Source: Marinobacter lipolyticus
GTDB lineage: Bacteria; Pseudomonadota; Gammaproteobacteria; Pseudomonadales; Oleiphilaceae
Assembly (NCBI RefSeq): GCF_018424605.1
Contig: NZ_QTKT01000002.1
Location: 1 to 64,000, forward strand
Reading direction: 5' to 3'
Length of the DNA stretch: 64,000 bases
In this document: positions 49,942 through 58,342 of the stretch, in pieces
Layout of the letters: each line of letters begins with the position of its first letter
Numbering within the stretch: position 1 is the first letter of the stretch
Program-made: the position numbers and the translations under genes
Notes under the pieces: generated by a model
Database searches by the model: none
What the model was told of the DNA's origin: nothing
Seen by the model: the letters and a program-made list of their open reading frames with translations, nothing else

Positions 49942-50697
49942 TCAGGCCTTTTCCAGTGGCGTAACCACCAGCAGGTCATCCCTGAGCTGGATCTGTACGG
50001 CGGTCTTCCAGCCGTTATCCTGAAGATCCTCGGAGATTTTATAGTGTCCGGCGATGGACACAAGCTCCGCCTCCAGTGACTGGCAGAAAACACGAGCGGA
50101 CTGCGCACCGTGAATGCCTGCCAGGGCGCGGCCCCGCAAGGGGCCGTAGACGTGGATATTACCCGCCGCCAGGACTTCCGCGCCAGCCTGAACCGGGGCC
50201 AGAATGATCAGGTCGCCCTCCGGCGCGTAGACCTGCTGGCCGGAGCGCACCGGTTGGCTGATGATCCGGGCGGGGGTAGGTTCGGTCGGTGCTTCCGGGG
50301 CGGCCGCCGCCGGTTCGCTGGTTTCAGCCGTGTCCTCGGCAGGGTCGACCTGCCGGTCACGCTGGCCGCCGCCCGGCAGCAGCGCCAGGGCCGCGCCCCG
50401 CGCCAGCCGGCGTTGATCGTCGTTGCCGCCGCGCACGCCGATCACGTGAATGTTGTGGCGCCGGCAGGTACCGATGATCTTGAAGAAATCCAGCTCACTG
50501 CTCAGGCCTTCGTATTTCTCCAGGCTGATGATCAACGGGATGTCCTTGAAGAACCCGGGGGCCTGGCTGATCTTGTCCCGCAGGGTGTCCTCGAATTCAT
50601 CATTGTCGAAGTAATACAGCTCCAGCGCCGTCATGGAGACGCTGGCGCTCTTGAGCTGAAAGCAGTGTTGCAGCCCTGAGGAGGCGGTTTCGCTCAT
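49942..50697 (-). CDS. minC: septum site-determining protein MinC
   Basis: FtsZ inhibitor. 251 aa. N-terminal FtsZ-acting domain (about 1-110), an Ala/Glu/Pro-rich linker of about 40 residues, and a C-terminal beta-helix with GDLIILAPVQAGAEVLAAGN and HVYGPLRGRALAG that binds MinD. The start overlaps the hopJ stop by 4 nt. Confidence 0.95.
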   Translation of the reverse strand: MSETASSGLQHCFQLKSASVSMTALELYYFDNDEFEDTLRDKISQAPGFFKDIPLIISLEKYEGLSSELDFFKIIGTCRRHNIHVIGVRGGNDDQRRLARGAALALLPGGGQRDRQVDPAEDTAETSEPAAAAPEAPTEPTPARIISQPVRSGQQVYAPEGDLIILAPVQAGAEVLAAGNIHVYGPLRGRALAGIHGAQSARVFCQSLEAELVSIAGHYKISEDLQDNGWKTAVQIQLRDDLLVVTPLEKA

Positions 50698-51083
50698 GAA
50701 AGATTCTCTTCCTTGGGATCGTTCCGGGTGTCGGCGGGGCGAGCGCGAAGGGGCGTGCCCTCGAAGCGGATGCCGGACCAGCCGGTGCTGATGAACTGGC
50801 GGATGTTACCATGGCTGTTGCCGGCCGGATCGCTCAGCACCTGTTGATAGTGCTGGGCAAACAGCTGCAGGGTATCGGCTTCGTTCAGATTGCTGTACTG
50901 CCCGAGCCCGAATACCCGGCAGGAACCGGCGTTCTCGCCGGCGTCATTGTGCAGCGGGCCATTGGCAAACCCGGTGGGTTGATAATCGAAGTGGCGCTCA
51001 ATCAATGCCAGAGTGTCGTCAAAGTCGGCGTGGCCGGCGGCCAGGGAGGCCAGGTGGATCCGCACTGCATCGTTTACCGTCAT
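50694..51083 (-). CDS. HopJ-family protein
   Basis: 129 aa, no signal peptide. FANGPLHNDAGENAGSCRVFG and GNIRQFISTGWSGIRFEG identify the HopJ type III effector family. The family is widespread in free-living bacteria without type III secretion, so an effector role is unlikely here. It is coupled by 4-nt overlaps to the DUF1244 gene upstream and minC downstream. Confidence 0.82.
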   Translation of the reverse strand: MTVNDAVRIHLASLAAGHADFDDTLALIERHFDYQPTGFANGPLHNDAGENAGSCRVFGLGQYSNLNEADTLQLFAQHYQQVLSDPAGNSHGNIRQFISTGWSGIRFEGTPLRARPADTRNDPKEENLS

Positions 51084-51361
51084 TGTTTATGATCCTGCCT
51101 CGGGCCTTTCTGGTAACGGGTCTTCCACTCGTCGTAAGGCATGCCGTAGATGATTTCGCGGGCTTGCGGGTCGGACAACTCGAAGCCCCGTTCGGCTGCC
51201 TCGGCACGATACCATTTGGACAGGCAGTTGCGACAGAAGCCGGCCAGGTTCATCAGGTCGATATTCTGGACTTCAGTGTGTTCGCGCAGGTGCTGCAGCA
51301 GTCGACGGAAGGCGGCGGCCTCGATGTCGGTCTGTGATGGCTCCGAGATAGGGTTAGTCAT
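51080..51361 (-). CDS. DUF1244-family small protein
   Basis: 93 aa from ATG 51361. Helical, with NLAGFCRNCLSKWYRAEAAE and IIYGMPYDEWKTRYQ, the DUF1244 (SMc04008-like) pattern, including a CRNC Cys pair that could bind metal. First gene of the DUF1244-hopJ-minC-minD-minE run. Function unknown. The dinB LexA box lies 78 nt upstream of its start. Confidence 0.85.
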   Translation of the reverse strand: MTNPISEPSQTDIEAAAFRRLLQHLREHTEVQNIDLMNLAGFCRNCLSKWYRAEAAERGFELSDPQAREIIYGMPYDEWKTRYQKGPRQDHKQ

Positions 51362-51420
51362 GGTCGCTCGCGTGTTTGACTGTGGTTGTTGGCTGAAGAG
51401 ATCCTGACATTCTCGGCATG

Positions 51421-51449
51421 TTACCGTAAGATACAAGGCTGTATATATG
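51421..51449 (+). promoter_or_regulatory. predicted dinB promoter
   Basis: TTACCG (51421-51426) and TATATG (51444-51449), 17 nt apart. The -10 lies inside the LexA box, the usual arrangement for repression. The transcript would begin about 20 nt before ATG 51478. Confidence 0.45.
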
Positions 51450-51454
51450 TACAG
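51439..51454. promoter_or_regulatory. LexA (SOS) box
   Basis: CTGTATATATGTACAG fits CTGT-N8-ACAG exactly, with an AT-rich alternating centre close to the gammaproteobacterial consensus. It is 24 nt upstream of dinB and 78 nt upstream of the divergent DUF1244 start. Confidence 0.9.
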
Positions 51455-51477
51455 ATTGTCGACCCGAGTTGCTGCCC

Positions 51478-52542
51478 ATGCCCCAGCGCAAGATCATACA
51501 CGTGGATTGCGACTGCTTTTACGCCGCCGTTGAAATGCGGGACGATCCGTCCCTGAGGGAGGTGCCCCTTGCAGTCGGCGGCGAAGGTGGTCGTGGGGTG
51601 GTGACCACCTGCAATTACCGCGCCCGGGCGTTCGGAGTGCGCTCCGCCATGCCCGGGGGCGAGGCGCGTCGACTGTGTCCGGGGCTGGTCATGGTGCCTA
51701 CGGACATGTCGCGCTACCGGGCCGTGTCACAGCAGGTGATGGCCATTCTGCGGGAGATGACCGATCTGGTGGAACCGCTGTCGCTGGACGAAGCTTTCCT
51801 CGATGTCAGCGACATCACCGAACACAAGGGCAGTGCCACGTTGATGGCGCAGTACCTTCGCGAAAGAGTGCGGGAGGAAGTCGGTATCACCATTTCCGCC
51901 GGCGTGGCCCCCAACAAATTCCTCGCCAAAATAGCCAGCGACTGGAAGAAGCCGGACGGCCTGTTTGTCATTCGCCCCCAGGATGTTGACGGTTTTGTGG
52001 CGGACTTGCCGGTGGAGAAACTGTTCGGGGTGGGGCAGGTCACCGCCGCCAAGCTCCACGCCCTCGGTGTGACCACCTGTGGCGACCTGCAGGCAATCGG
52101 CGCCGACGTGCTGATGGACCGTTTCGGCAAGCAGGGATACCGTCTGCACGAAATGGCGTTTGGCCGTGATGAACGACCGGTGGTGGTGTCGCGCATCGCC
52201 AAATCCCTGAGCGTGGAGCGCACGTTCTCCCAGGACCTGCCCGACAAAGCCGCCTGCGAATCGGTGATGGCTTCGCTGGTGGCGGATCTGAATCTGCGCC
52301 TGAATCGCAAGGCCCGCCACAAGCCCATCCACAAGCTGTTCATCAAGATCCGTTACAGCGACTTTTCAACCCATACCCTGGAGCGGGTGCGGGAACAGGT
52401 TCGCGAACCGCAGATCGAAGACTTCGGCCCGCTGCTGGATGAACTGGTCACCGACAGTAAGCGGCCGGTTCGGCTGCTGGGGTTGGGGGTGCGCTTTCGC
52501 AACGACGACTCCCCGGTGACACAGTTGCGGTTGTTCGACTGA
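51478..52542 (+). CDS. dinB: DNA polymerase IV
   Basis: Y-family translesion polymerase. 354 aa from ATG 51478; a TTG three codons earlier is possible. Catalytic acidic residues in [16 protein letters not shown] and [11 protein letters not shown], little-finger domain at the C-terminus, and a final QLRLFD clamp-binding motif for the beta sliding clamp. SOS control is indicated by the LexA box. Confidence 0.96.
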   Translation: MPQRKIIHVDCDCFYAAVEMRDDPSLREVPLAVGGEGGRGVVTTCNYRARAFGVRSAMPGGEARRLCPGLVMVPTDMSRYRAVSQQVMAILREMTDLVEPLSLDEAFLDVSDITEHKGSATLMAQYLRERVREEVGITISAGVAPNKFLAKIASDWKKPDGLFVIRPQDVDGFVADLPVEKLFGVGQVTAAKLHALGVTTCGDLQAIGADVLMDRFGKQGYRLHEMAFGRDERPVVVSRIAKSLSVERTFSQDLPDKAACESVMASLVADLNLRLNRKARHKPIHKLFIKIRYSDFSTHTLERVREQVREPQIEDFGPLLDELVTDSKRPVRLLGLGVRFRNDDSPVTQLRLFD

Positions 52543-52548
52543 GCCGGC

Positions 52549-53091
52549 TCAGGAGACAAACACCGCCAGAGCGCCGATACAGCCACCGATCACCGCGCCC
52601 GCGGCCACGTCGCTGGGATAGTGCAGGCCAAGAATGACCCGCGAGGCCGCCACACTCAGGGTGAAGGGCAGAATCGGCCAGAACACTTCCGGTGCCGTCA
52701 ACGCGAGGATGGTGGTAAAGCAGACGGCGTGCAGGGTGTGTCCGGAGGGGAAACTGTAGCGGTCCAGGGGCGGCGTGCCGCAGTTGATGCTCGGGAAGGA
52801 TATAAAGGGCCGTTCGCGGATTAACCAGCGTTTGAGCACTTTGTAGGTGATGGTACAGGTCAGGCCAGTGAAGACCATCAGCAAGGCCAGGGCCAGTCCG
52901 TCTGCGGGGCGCAGCAGTGGCATGGCGAGAATCAGCGCGTACCACAACCAGCCGTCGCCAAGTCGGCTCACCAACTGGAAATAGCCGTGGACCGGGCGAA
53001 ATCGCAGGCTGCGGTTGATCGCCTGACACAGCGCGTATTCCCGCTGGTCCACCAGGTTAAAGAGGCGAGATGCTCTGGTTGTTGATGGCAT
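52549..53091 (-). CDS. PAP2-superfamily membrane phosphatase
   Basis: 180 aa from ATG 53091, overlapping the glycosyltransferase stop by 35 nt. Five or six membrane helices carry the three phosphatase motifs: KRWLIRERP, SFPSGH and SRVILGLHYPSD, with the catalytic His residues in the last two. Family members remove phosphate from lipids such as phosphatidate, PGP or undecaprenyl-PP. Linkage to a GT4 gene under a PHO-type promoter suggests phosphatidate as substrate; this is inference. Confidence 0.88.
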   Translation of the reverse strand: MPSTTRASRLFNLVDQREYALCQAINRSLRFRPVHGYFQLVSRLGDGWLWYALILAMPLLRPADGLALALLMVFTGLTCTITYKVLKRWLIRERPFISFPSINCGTPPLDRYSFPSGHTLHAVCFTTILALTAPEVFWPILPFTLSVAASRVILGLHYPSDVAAGAVIGGCIGALAVFVS

Positions 53092-54277
53092 GGCAGTTGG
53101 CCTTTGTTGGCTGATTGAATACCAGTTGTTCAAACTGCTCGATCTGGCTGGTCCAGTTCAGTTCCAGCGCGTCCAGCCGCGCCTGGATGCGGACGCGGTG
53201 CAGCAGGGAGGGTTGATCCGCCAGGCGCAGCGCGTTGTCCACGAAGGCCTCGTCGTCTTCAAGAGGTGCTTTCATGCCGTTCACTTCCTGGCGGATATGC
53301 TCGCTGGCGGCAGCATCGTCGAAGGCCACCACCGCAAGTCCGCTGGCCATGGCCTCGGTGACCACGTTGCCGAAGGTGTCGGTTTTACTGGGAAACAGGA
53401 ATATATCCCCGGAGGCGTAGTGGCGGGCCAGATCGTCGCCGCGTCGGGTGCCGCAGAAGACGTAATCGGGGTGCCGTTCGGCCAGTTGCCGGCGCAGCGG
53501 GCCGTCGCCTACCAGTATGAACCTCGCCTGGGGGTGAAGACCGCGGATGCGCTCGAAACAGGCCGCTGCCATCTGCAGATTTTTCTCTGACGCCAGCCTG
53601 CCCACGTAAAGCACCGCCCGATCATTACCCGTCAGCCCCCACTGCTGGCGCAGCCCGTCGTCGCGCTTGTGGGGTGTGAAACGATGGCAGTCGACGCCAC
53701 GGCTCCAGAGGCCGGTGGGCTCGATGCCCATCGCGCTGACCACCCGCTGCATTTTCTGCGTCGGCACCAGGGTGATGGCGGTGCGGTTATGGAACCAGCG
53801 GCCGTAGGCGCAGAGCAGTTTTTCCAGCCATCCGGCGCCGTAGTAGCGGCTGTAGGAGTGAAAGTTGGTGTGAAAACCGGAGCACACCGGGATGCCCAGC
53901 CGGCGCGCGGCCGTCACCGCCGCCACGCCAAGTGGCCCCTGTGTGGCCACGTAAATAGCGTCCGGCCTGTGCCGTTTCCAGCGCTTGCTGAGCGAGCCGG
54001 CACCGGCCAGTCCGAATCGGAGGTCAGGGTAGCCGGGCAGCGGCAGGCCGGTGACCACGTGCTCGGCGGAGAACAGCTGGTCGCCGGCCGGGGCACATTG
54101 ACCTGTGCGTTCATGCCGCTGACGCGGGCGGATCACGGTTACCCGGTGGCCCCGCTGCAGTAGGCCCTGGCAGAGGTGTCGCAAGGTGTTGGCCACGCCG
54201 TTGATTTCCGGAGGAAAGGTTTCCGAAACAATGGTAATGTGGCTAGCCTGCCTGACGGCCATGGGTGTCGTGGTCAC
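53057..54277 (-). CDS. GT4-family glycosyltransferase
   Basis: 406 aa from GTG 54277, chosen because AGGAAG lies just upstream and it fits the PHO-type promoter; the open frame beyond is the shadow of the neighbouring gene. N-terminal acceptor domain (SETFPPEINGVANTLRHL), C-terminal donor domain with LYVGRLASEKNLQ, FILVGDGPLRRQLAE and the EX7E region FPSKTDTFGNVVTEAMASG. It is close to lipid glycosyltransferases of the type that glycosylate diacylglycerol or phosphatidylinositol. Co-transcribed with PAP2. Confidence 0.88.
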   Translation of the reverse strand: MTTTPMAVRQASHITIVSETFPPEINGVANTLRHLCQGLLQRGHRVTVIRPRQRHERTGQCAPAGDQLFSAEHVVTGLPLPGYPDLRFGLAGAGSLSKRWKRHRPDAIYVATQGPLGVAAVTAARRLGIPVCSGFHTNFHSYSRYYGAGWLEKLLCAYGRWFHNRTAITLVPTQKMQRVVSAMGIEPTGLWSRGVDCHRFTPHKRDDGLRQQWGLTGNDRAVLYVGRLASEKNLQMAAACFERIRGLHPQARFILVGDGPLRRQLAERHPDYVFCGTRRGDDLARHYASGDIFLFPSKTDTFGNVVTEAMASGLAVVAFDDAAASEHIRQEVNGMKAPLEDDEAFVDNALRLADQPSLLHRVRIQARLDALELNWTSQIEQFEQLVFNQPTKANCHAINNQSISPL

Positions 54278-54310
54278 GGTGCTTCCTGTGTGTCCCTGAG
54301 TCATGCCTCC

Positions 54311-54316
54311 ACTATG
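54311..54316 (-). promoter_or_regulatory. -10 element of the Pho-type promoter for the GT4-PAP2 genes
   Basis: CATAGT on the minus strand (4 of 6 to TATAAT), 10 nt after the last PHO heptamer, the normal spacing when PhoB replaces -35 recognition. The transcript would start near 54305. Confidence 0.5.
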
Positions 54317-54326
54317 GGAAGTTGCT

Positions 54327-54355
54327 GTGACAGTTCTGCGACAGCCCCATGACAA
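54327..54355 (-). promoter_or_regulatory. PHO box: three PhoB half-sites at 11-bp spacing
   Basis: Minus strand: TTGTCAT (54355-54349), CTGTCGC (54344-54338) and CTGTCAC (54333-54327), separated by GGGG and AGAA. The downstream pair matches CTGTCATAWAWCTGTCAY at 15 of 18 positions. The orientation drives the glycosyltransferase gene, not the divergent aldo-keto reductase. Confidence 0.8.
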
Positions 54356-54391
54356 TCTGTTTACCTTTTGACCAGTGCAACCGGAGTTATT

Positions 54392-55429
54392 ATGGAGAAG
54401 CGCAAGCTCGGCAACACCGATATTGATGTCAGCCTGACCTGTCTCGGCACCATGACCTGGGGCGAACAAAATACCGAGCAGGAAGCGTTTCAGCAGCTGG
54501 ACATGGCGATTTCTGAAGGGGTGAACTTCATCGACGCGGCGGAGATGTATCCAGTGCCGCCGCGGGCGGAAACCCAGGGGCTGACCGAGCAGTATCTGGG
54601 GAACTGGCTGGCTGCGCGAGGTCGTCGGGACGATCTGGTAATTGCATCCAAGGTGGCGGGCCCCGGCAACGGCCTGACTTACCTGCGCAACGGTCCGCGG
54701 CTGACCCGTGATCACATTCGGCTCGCCTGTGAGCAAAGCCTGAGACGGCTGCAGACAGACTACATCGACCTTTATCAGGTGCATTGGCCGGACCGCAATA
54801 CCAACTTTTTTGGCAAGCTGGGCTATGCCCATGATCCCCAGGAGCAGTCAACGTCCATCGAGGAGACGCTGTCCGCCCTGGACGAACTGGTACGGGAAGG
54901 CAAGGTGCGTCACATCGGGCTCTCTAACGAAACGCCCTGGGGCACCATGGAGTATCTTCGGCTGGCCCGCGAGCGCGGCTGGCCACGGCCGGTGAGTATC
55001 CAGAATCCCTACAACCTGCTCAATCGTTCCTATGAAGTGGGCATGGCAGAGATTTCCCTGCGTGAGCAGGCCGGATTGCTGGCTTACTCGCCGCTGGCTT
55101 TTGGCATGCTGTCCGGCAAATACCTTGACGGCCAGCGGCCGGCCAAAGCACGGCTGACCCTTTACGAGCGCTTCAGCCGATATAACAGCGAGCAGGGCGA
55201 AGCGGCCACCCGGGCATACGTGGATCTGGCCCACGAGCTGGGCATGTCCCCGGTGCAGCTGGCACTGGCATGGGTTAACAGCCGTGAGTTTGTGACCAGT
55301 AACATCGTGGGGGCGACTACCCTCGAGCAACTCCGGGAGAACGTCGGTTCGGCCCGGGTGACGCTTGCTGATGACGTGATCCATGCAATTGAGGCCATTC
55401 ATCAGCGCTACACTTACCCGTGCCCCTGA
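54392..55429 (+). CDS. tas: Tas-type aldo/keto reductase
   Basis: 345 aa from ATG 54392 (CCGGAG upstream). AKR barrel with catalytic Asp/Tyr in FIDAAEMYPVPP, Lys in VIASKVAG and His in LYQVHWPDR; the C-terminal NADPH site spans the SNIVGATTLEQLREN region. The MTWGEQNTE signature is typical of Tas. Physiological substrate not known. Confidence 0.9.
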   Translation: MEKRKLGNTDIDVSLTCLGTMTWGEQNTEQEAFQQLDMAISEGVNFIDAAEMYPVPPRAETQGLTEQYLGNWLAARGRRDDLVIASKVAGPGNGLTYLRNGPRLTRDHIRLACEQSLRRLQTDYIDLYQVHWPDRNTNFFGKLGYAHDPQEQSTSIEETLSALDELVREGKVRHIGLSNETPWGTMEYLRLARERGWPRPVSIQNPYNLLNRSYEVGMAEISLREQAGLLAYSPLAFGMLSGKYLDGQRPAKARLTLYERFSRYNSEQGEAATRAYVDLAHELGMSPVQLALAWVNSREFVTSNIVGATTLEQLRENVGSARVTLADDVIHAIEAIHQRYTYPCP

Positions 55430-55586
55430 GCTAGAGCGGGTGTATGCAGACGCGCGTGGGCTACGGCGATTTCGCTGGAACCCGCGCGGTGCTTCGCGTC
55501 GCCAGAGGGTGCGTTAACAAAGTGAAACAAGCTTAACTATAAATTGACAAATAAATGTTAAATCAGTGACAAAAAATCGACTTTAT

Positions 55587-55602
55587 TGTGTGCAGATTCA
55601 CA
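55587..55602. promoter_or_regulatory. near-consensus CRP/Vfr-type site
   Basis: TGTGT-GCAGAT-TCACA, one mismatch to TGTGA-N6-TCACA. Centre about 90 nt upstream of the small secreted protein. A TAGACT hexamer at 55623-55628 would place the site near -41 of that promoter, a class II activation position. Confidence 0.45.
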
Positions 55603-55684
55603 TCTTTCGTGCCGTTATTCGTTAGACTTTAGCCCTATACGAACGTAGAATTTCGCGCAAACAATAAAGGTCGTCAGAAGTATC

Positions 55685-56002
55685 ATGATTATCCGTATTT
55701 TCGTAGCGCTGCTGGCGCTCAACATGGTCGCATTTGTCGTACGCGCTGAAGCCGGCGAGCGGGTCATCGCGGATGAAGTCATCGCTGAAGACGTATACGA
55801 GCTTCAGGAACAGATGGCCGGCGAATTCGATGACAACAATGCGCAAGACGCGATGTCAGAGATCGGTTCCCGGTTGCTCAGTCTTGGCCTGGTCCGCGCT
55901 GAGCACGACGAAAAGCGCTATGCGTCGGACCCTGCGCAGCCCGACCATGGTGTGGCGCTGCTTGATGAAGGCGCCGCGCTGAACCTTAAATGGAATTTCT
56001 GA
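55685..56002 (+). CDS. small secreted protein of unknown function
   Basis: 105 aa, ATG 55685. N-terminal signal-like helix (IFVALLALNMVAFVVRAEA), then an acidic, helical mature part (VIAEDVYELQEQMAGEFDDN) without cysteines or known motif, ending in LNLKWNF. The final aromatic residue and the short LNLKWNF end resemble an outer-membrane strand terminus, but the protein is too short for a barrel. Not recognised as a family. Confidence 0.55.
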   Translation: MIIRIFVALLALNMVAFVVRAEAGERVIADEVIAEDVYELQEQMAGEFDDNNAQDAMSEIGSRLLSLGLVRAEHDEKRYASDPAQPDHGVALLDEGAALNLKWNF

Positions 56003-56131
56003 GACTGCCTCCTTTCCCACGCTGATTCCCAGCGAGCCCGCCGAATTACTGGCCGGACGCATTGCCTGTAACTACCTGTCATGTGATTATCCACTCCGGA
56101 ACCCTTTTCAAGGTTATAAAGGAGTATGGAT

Positions 56132-58342
56132 ATGGCCGCAGACGCGCCGCTACGTCTGAGTGACACCAGTGCCTGTGTCGACGCCGTCATTGAGCGGGTC
56201 GGTAAAAACATCACCCTGGGGCTGCCGCTCGGGCTCGGAAAGCCGGTTCGTTTCGTGAATGCGCTGTATCAGCGGGCCAAGGACGATCCCACCCTCAATC
56301 TTCACATCGTCACTGCGTTGTCTCTGCTGGCACCGGCGGGCAGCTCGTCGCTGGAAAAGCGATTCCTCGGGCCCTTTACCGAACGTCTTTACGGTCGTAT
56401 CCCTGAACTGGCCTACGCCCGTGACGTCAGTGCCAATCGTTTGCCGGACAACGTCAGGGTGTCGGAATTTTTCTTCAAGGCCGGGTCCTATCTCAATAAC
56501 ACCGACCAGCAGCGCAACTACGTCTGTACCAATTACACCCACGCGGTTCGCGACCTGATGGCGCTGGGCGTGAACGTGGTCGGGCAGATGGTGGCTCCGG
56601 GCGCCGACCACGGCCTGCCGGGGCAGGTCAGCCTGAGTTCCAACCCGGATCTGACACTGGATCTTCTGCCGTTGATGCGCGCACGGGAGGCCGAGGGCAC
56701 ACCGGTGGCCCTACTGGCGGAACTTAACGGCAATATGCCGTTCATGGCGCAACATGCCGCTGTTGATGAAGCCCGGTTCGATATCGTGCTGGATGATCCC
56801 GGCACGGATTACCCGCTGTTCTCGGCGCCGCAAATGGCGGTCAGCCCGGAAGAGCATCTGATCGGCTTTTACGCCAGTGCGCTACTGAAAGACGGCGGCA
56901 CGCTACAGGTAGGTATCGGCTCCTTGGGGGCGGCGCTGGTGCACAGTGCGATTCTGCGTCACCAGCACAACGAGCGCTGGCAAACGGTATTCCGCGACCT
57001 GAATGTTGCTGAGCGGTTTCCCGTGGTGGCCGACGTGGGCGGCACGGAGCCATTCAGCGAGGGGCTGTACGGCTGCAGTGAAATGATGGTCGACGGCTTC
57101 TATTACCTGCTCGAGGCCGGCGTGCTCACCCGCGAGGTATACGACCATGCCGCCCTGCAGGAGCTGATCAATCGCGGCGTCATTGGCAGCGAGGTGTCTC
57201 TGGATACTCTTGATGTCCTGTACCGCGAGAAGCTCATCGATTCGCCATTGCGCGCCCGTGATGTGCGCTGGTTGAGGCGGCTTGGCGTGTTACGCGGTGA
57301 TGTGGAGTTCAAGGGTGGCCGGCTTACGGTGGGGGAGCAGTCTCTGGATGCCGATCTGGGCCACGAGGAATCCCGCGAGGCCATCCAGGCGCTGGCGCTT
57401 GGCGACCGTTTGACCGGCGGTATCGTGATGCATGGCGGCTTCTATGTGGGGCCGGAAGCGTTCTACCAGTCGCTACGGGAGCTTCCGCAACAGCAGCGCG
57501 AACGCATCTGCATGACCAGCGTGAATTACATCAACCATCTGTACGACCACGAGTTTGGCAATCAGCGGCTGAAAGCGGCCCAGCGGGTGCACGGCCGGTT
57601 CATCAATTCGACCATGATGTATACCCTCAGCGGCGCGGCGGTATCCGACGGTCTTGATGATGGCCGTGTGGTCAGCGGTGTCGGCGGGCAGTATAACTTT
57701 GTGGCGATGGCCCATGAGCTGCCCGGCGCCCGTTCCATACTGACCCTGCGCAGCACACGCCAGTCTGGCGGCGATACGGTGTCCAATATCGTGTTCAGCT
57801 ATGGCCATTGCACCATTCCCAGGCACCTGCGGGACATTGTGATTACCGAGTACGGTATTGCGGATCTGCGTGGTCAGCCGGATGAGCAGGTGTATCTGCG
57901 GCTGATCCGCATTGCCGATTCCCGGTTCCAGCAGGCGCTGCTGGACCAGGCCAAAAAGGCGGGCAAGGTCGCCCGGGATTTCCGGTTGCCGCCCGAGTGG
58001 GGCAATAACGCGCCGGAAGCCGTCCGCAAGGCGATGACCGTGGCGGGTCAGGATGACCTGTTTCCACCGTTTCCCTTCGGTCGCGACTTTACCGACGAGG
58101 AACTGACACTGGGTAAAGCGCTCAAGTCCCTGAAGGCCGCAACCGCCACCCCCCGTGGTAAACTGGTCACGTTATGGCGGGCACTGCGCGAAAAAGACGA
58201 GAGCGGGCGTTACGCTTCCCTGCTGGAACGCATGGGGCTTGCCGAGCCGCGCGGGCTGAAAGCGAAGCTGGAACAGCGCCTGGTGATTCATGGCCTGCGC
58301 CAGACCGACACGCAACCGGATACAGGAAACCAAGAGAGCTGA
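56132..58342 (+). CDS. acetyl-CoA hydrolase/CoA-transferase family protein
   Basis: 736 aa; ATG 56132 has AAGGAG 7 nt upstream, whereas ATG 56126 is too close to it. Two family I CoA-transferase-like halves; the C-terminal acetyl-CoA hydrolase/transferase domain includes VSGVGGQYNFVAMAHELPGA and ITEYGIADLRGQP, found in 4-hydroxybutyrate and acetate CoA-transferases. It is longer than the usual 430-640 aa because of a C-terminal extension of about 80 residues. The substrate acyl group is unknown. Stop and slyD start overlap (TGATG). Confidence 0.82.
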   Translation: MAADAPLRLSDTSACVDAVIERVGKNITLGLPLGLGKPVRFVNALYQRAKDDPTLNLHIVTALSLLAPAGSSSLEKRFLGPFTERLYGRIPELAYARDVSANRLPDNVRVSEFFFKAGSYLNNTDQQRNYVCTNYTHAVRDLMALGVNVVGQMVAPGADHGLPGQVSLSSNPDLTLDLLPLMRAREAEGTPVALLAELNGNMPFMAQHAAVDEARFDIVLDDPGTDYPLFSAPQMAVSPEEHLIGFYASALLKDGGTLQVGIGSLGAALVHSAILRHQHNERWQTVFRDLNVAERFPVVADVGGTEPFSEGLYGCSEMMVDGFYYLLEAGVLTREVYDHAALQELINRGVIGSEVSLDTLDVLYREKLIDSPLRARDVRWLRRLGVLRGDVEFKGGRLTVGEQSLDADLGHEESREAIQALALGDRLTGGIVMHGGFYVGPEAFYQSLRELPQQQRERICMTSVNYINHLYDHEFGNQRLKAAQRVHGRFINSTMMYTLSGAAVSDGLDDGRVVSGVGGQYNFVAMAHELPGARSILTLRSTRQSGGDTVSNIVFSYGHCTIPRHLRDIVITEYGIADLRGQPDEQVYLRLIRIADSRFQQALLDQAKKAGKVARDFRLPPEWGNNAPEAVRKAMTVAGQDDLFPPFPFGRDFTDEELTLGKALKSLKAATATPRGKLVTLWRALREKDESGRYASLLERMGLAEPRGLKAKLEQRLVIHGLRQTDTQPDTGNQES

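Noticed and set aside
54278-54832. N-terminal extension of the glycosyltransferase frame
   Set aside because: Runs opposite the start of the aldo-keto reductase and through the PHO-type promoter; GTG 54277 with AGGAAG upstream is the better start.
55436-55512. GC-rich imperfect hairpin after the aldo-keto reductase as a terminator
   Set aside because: Several alternative pairings, none perfect, and no U tract.
56066-56090. CTGTAAC and CTGTCAT near the CoA-transferase as a third PHO box
   Set aside because: The two heptamers are 10 bp apart, not 11, and only one matches well.
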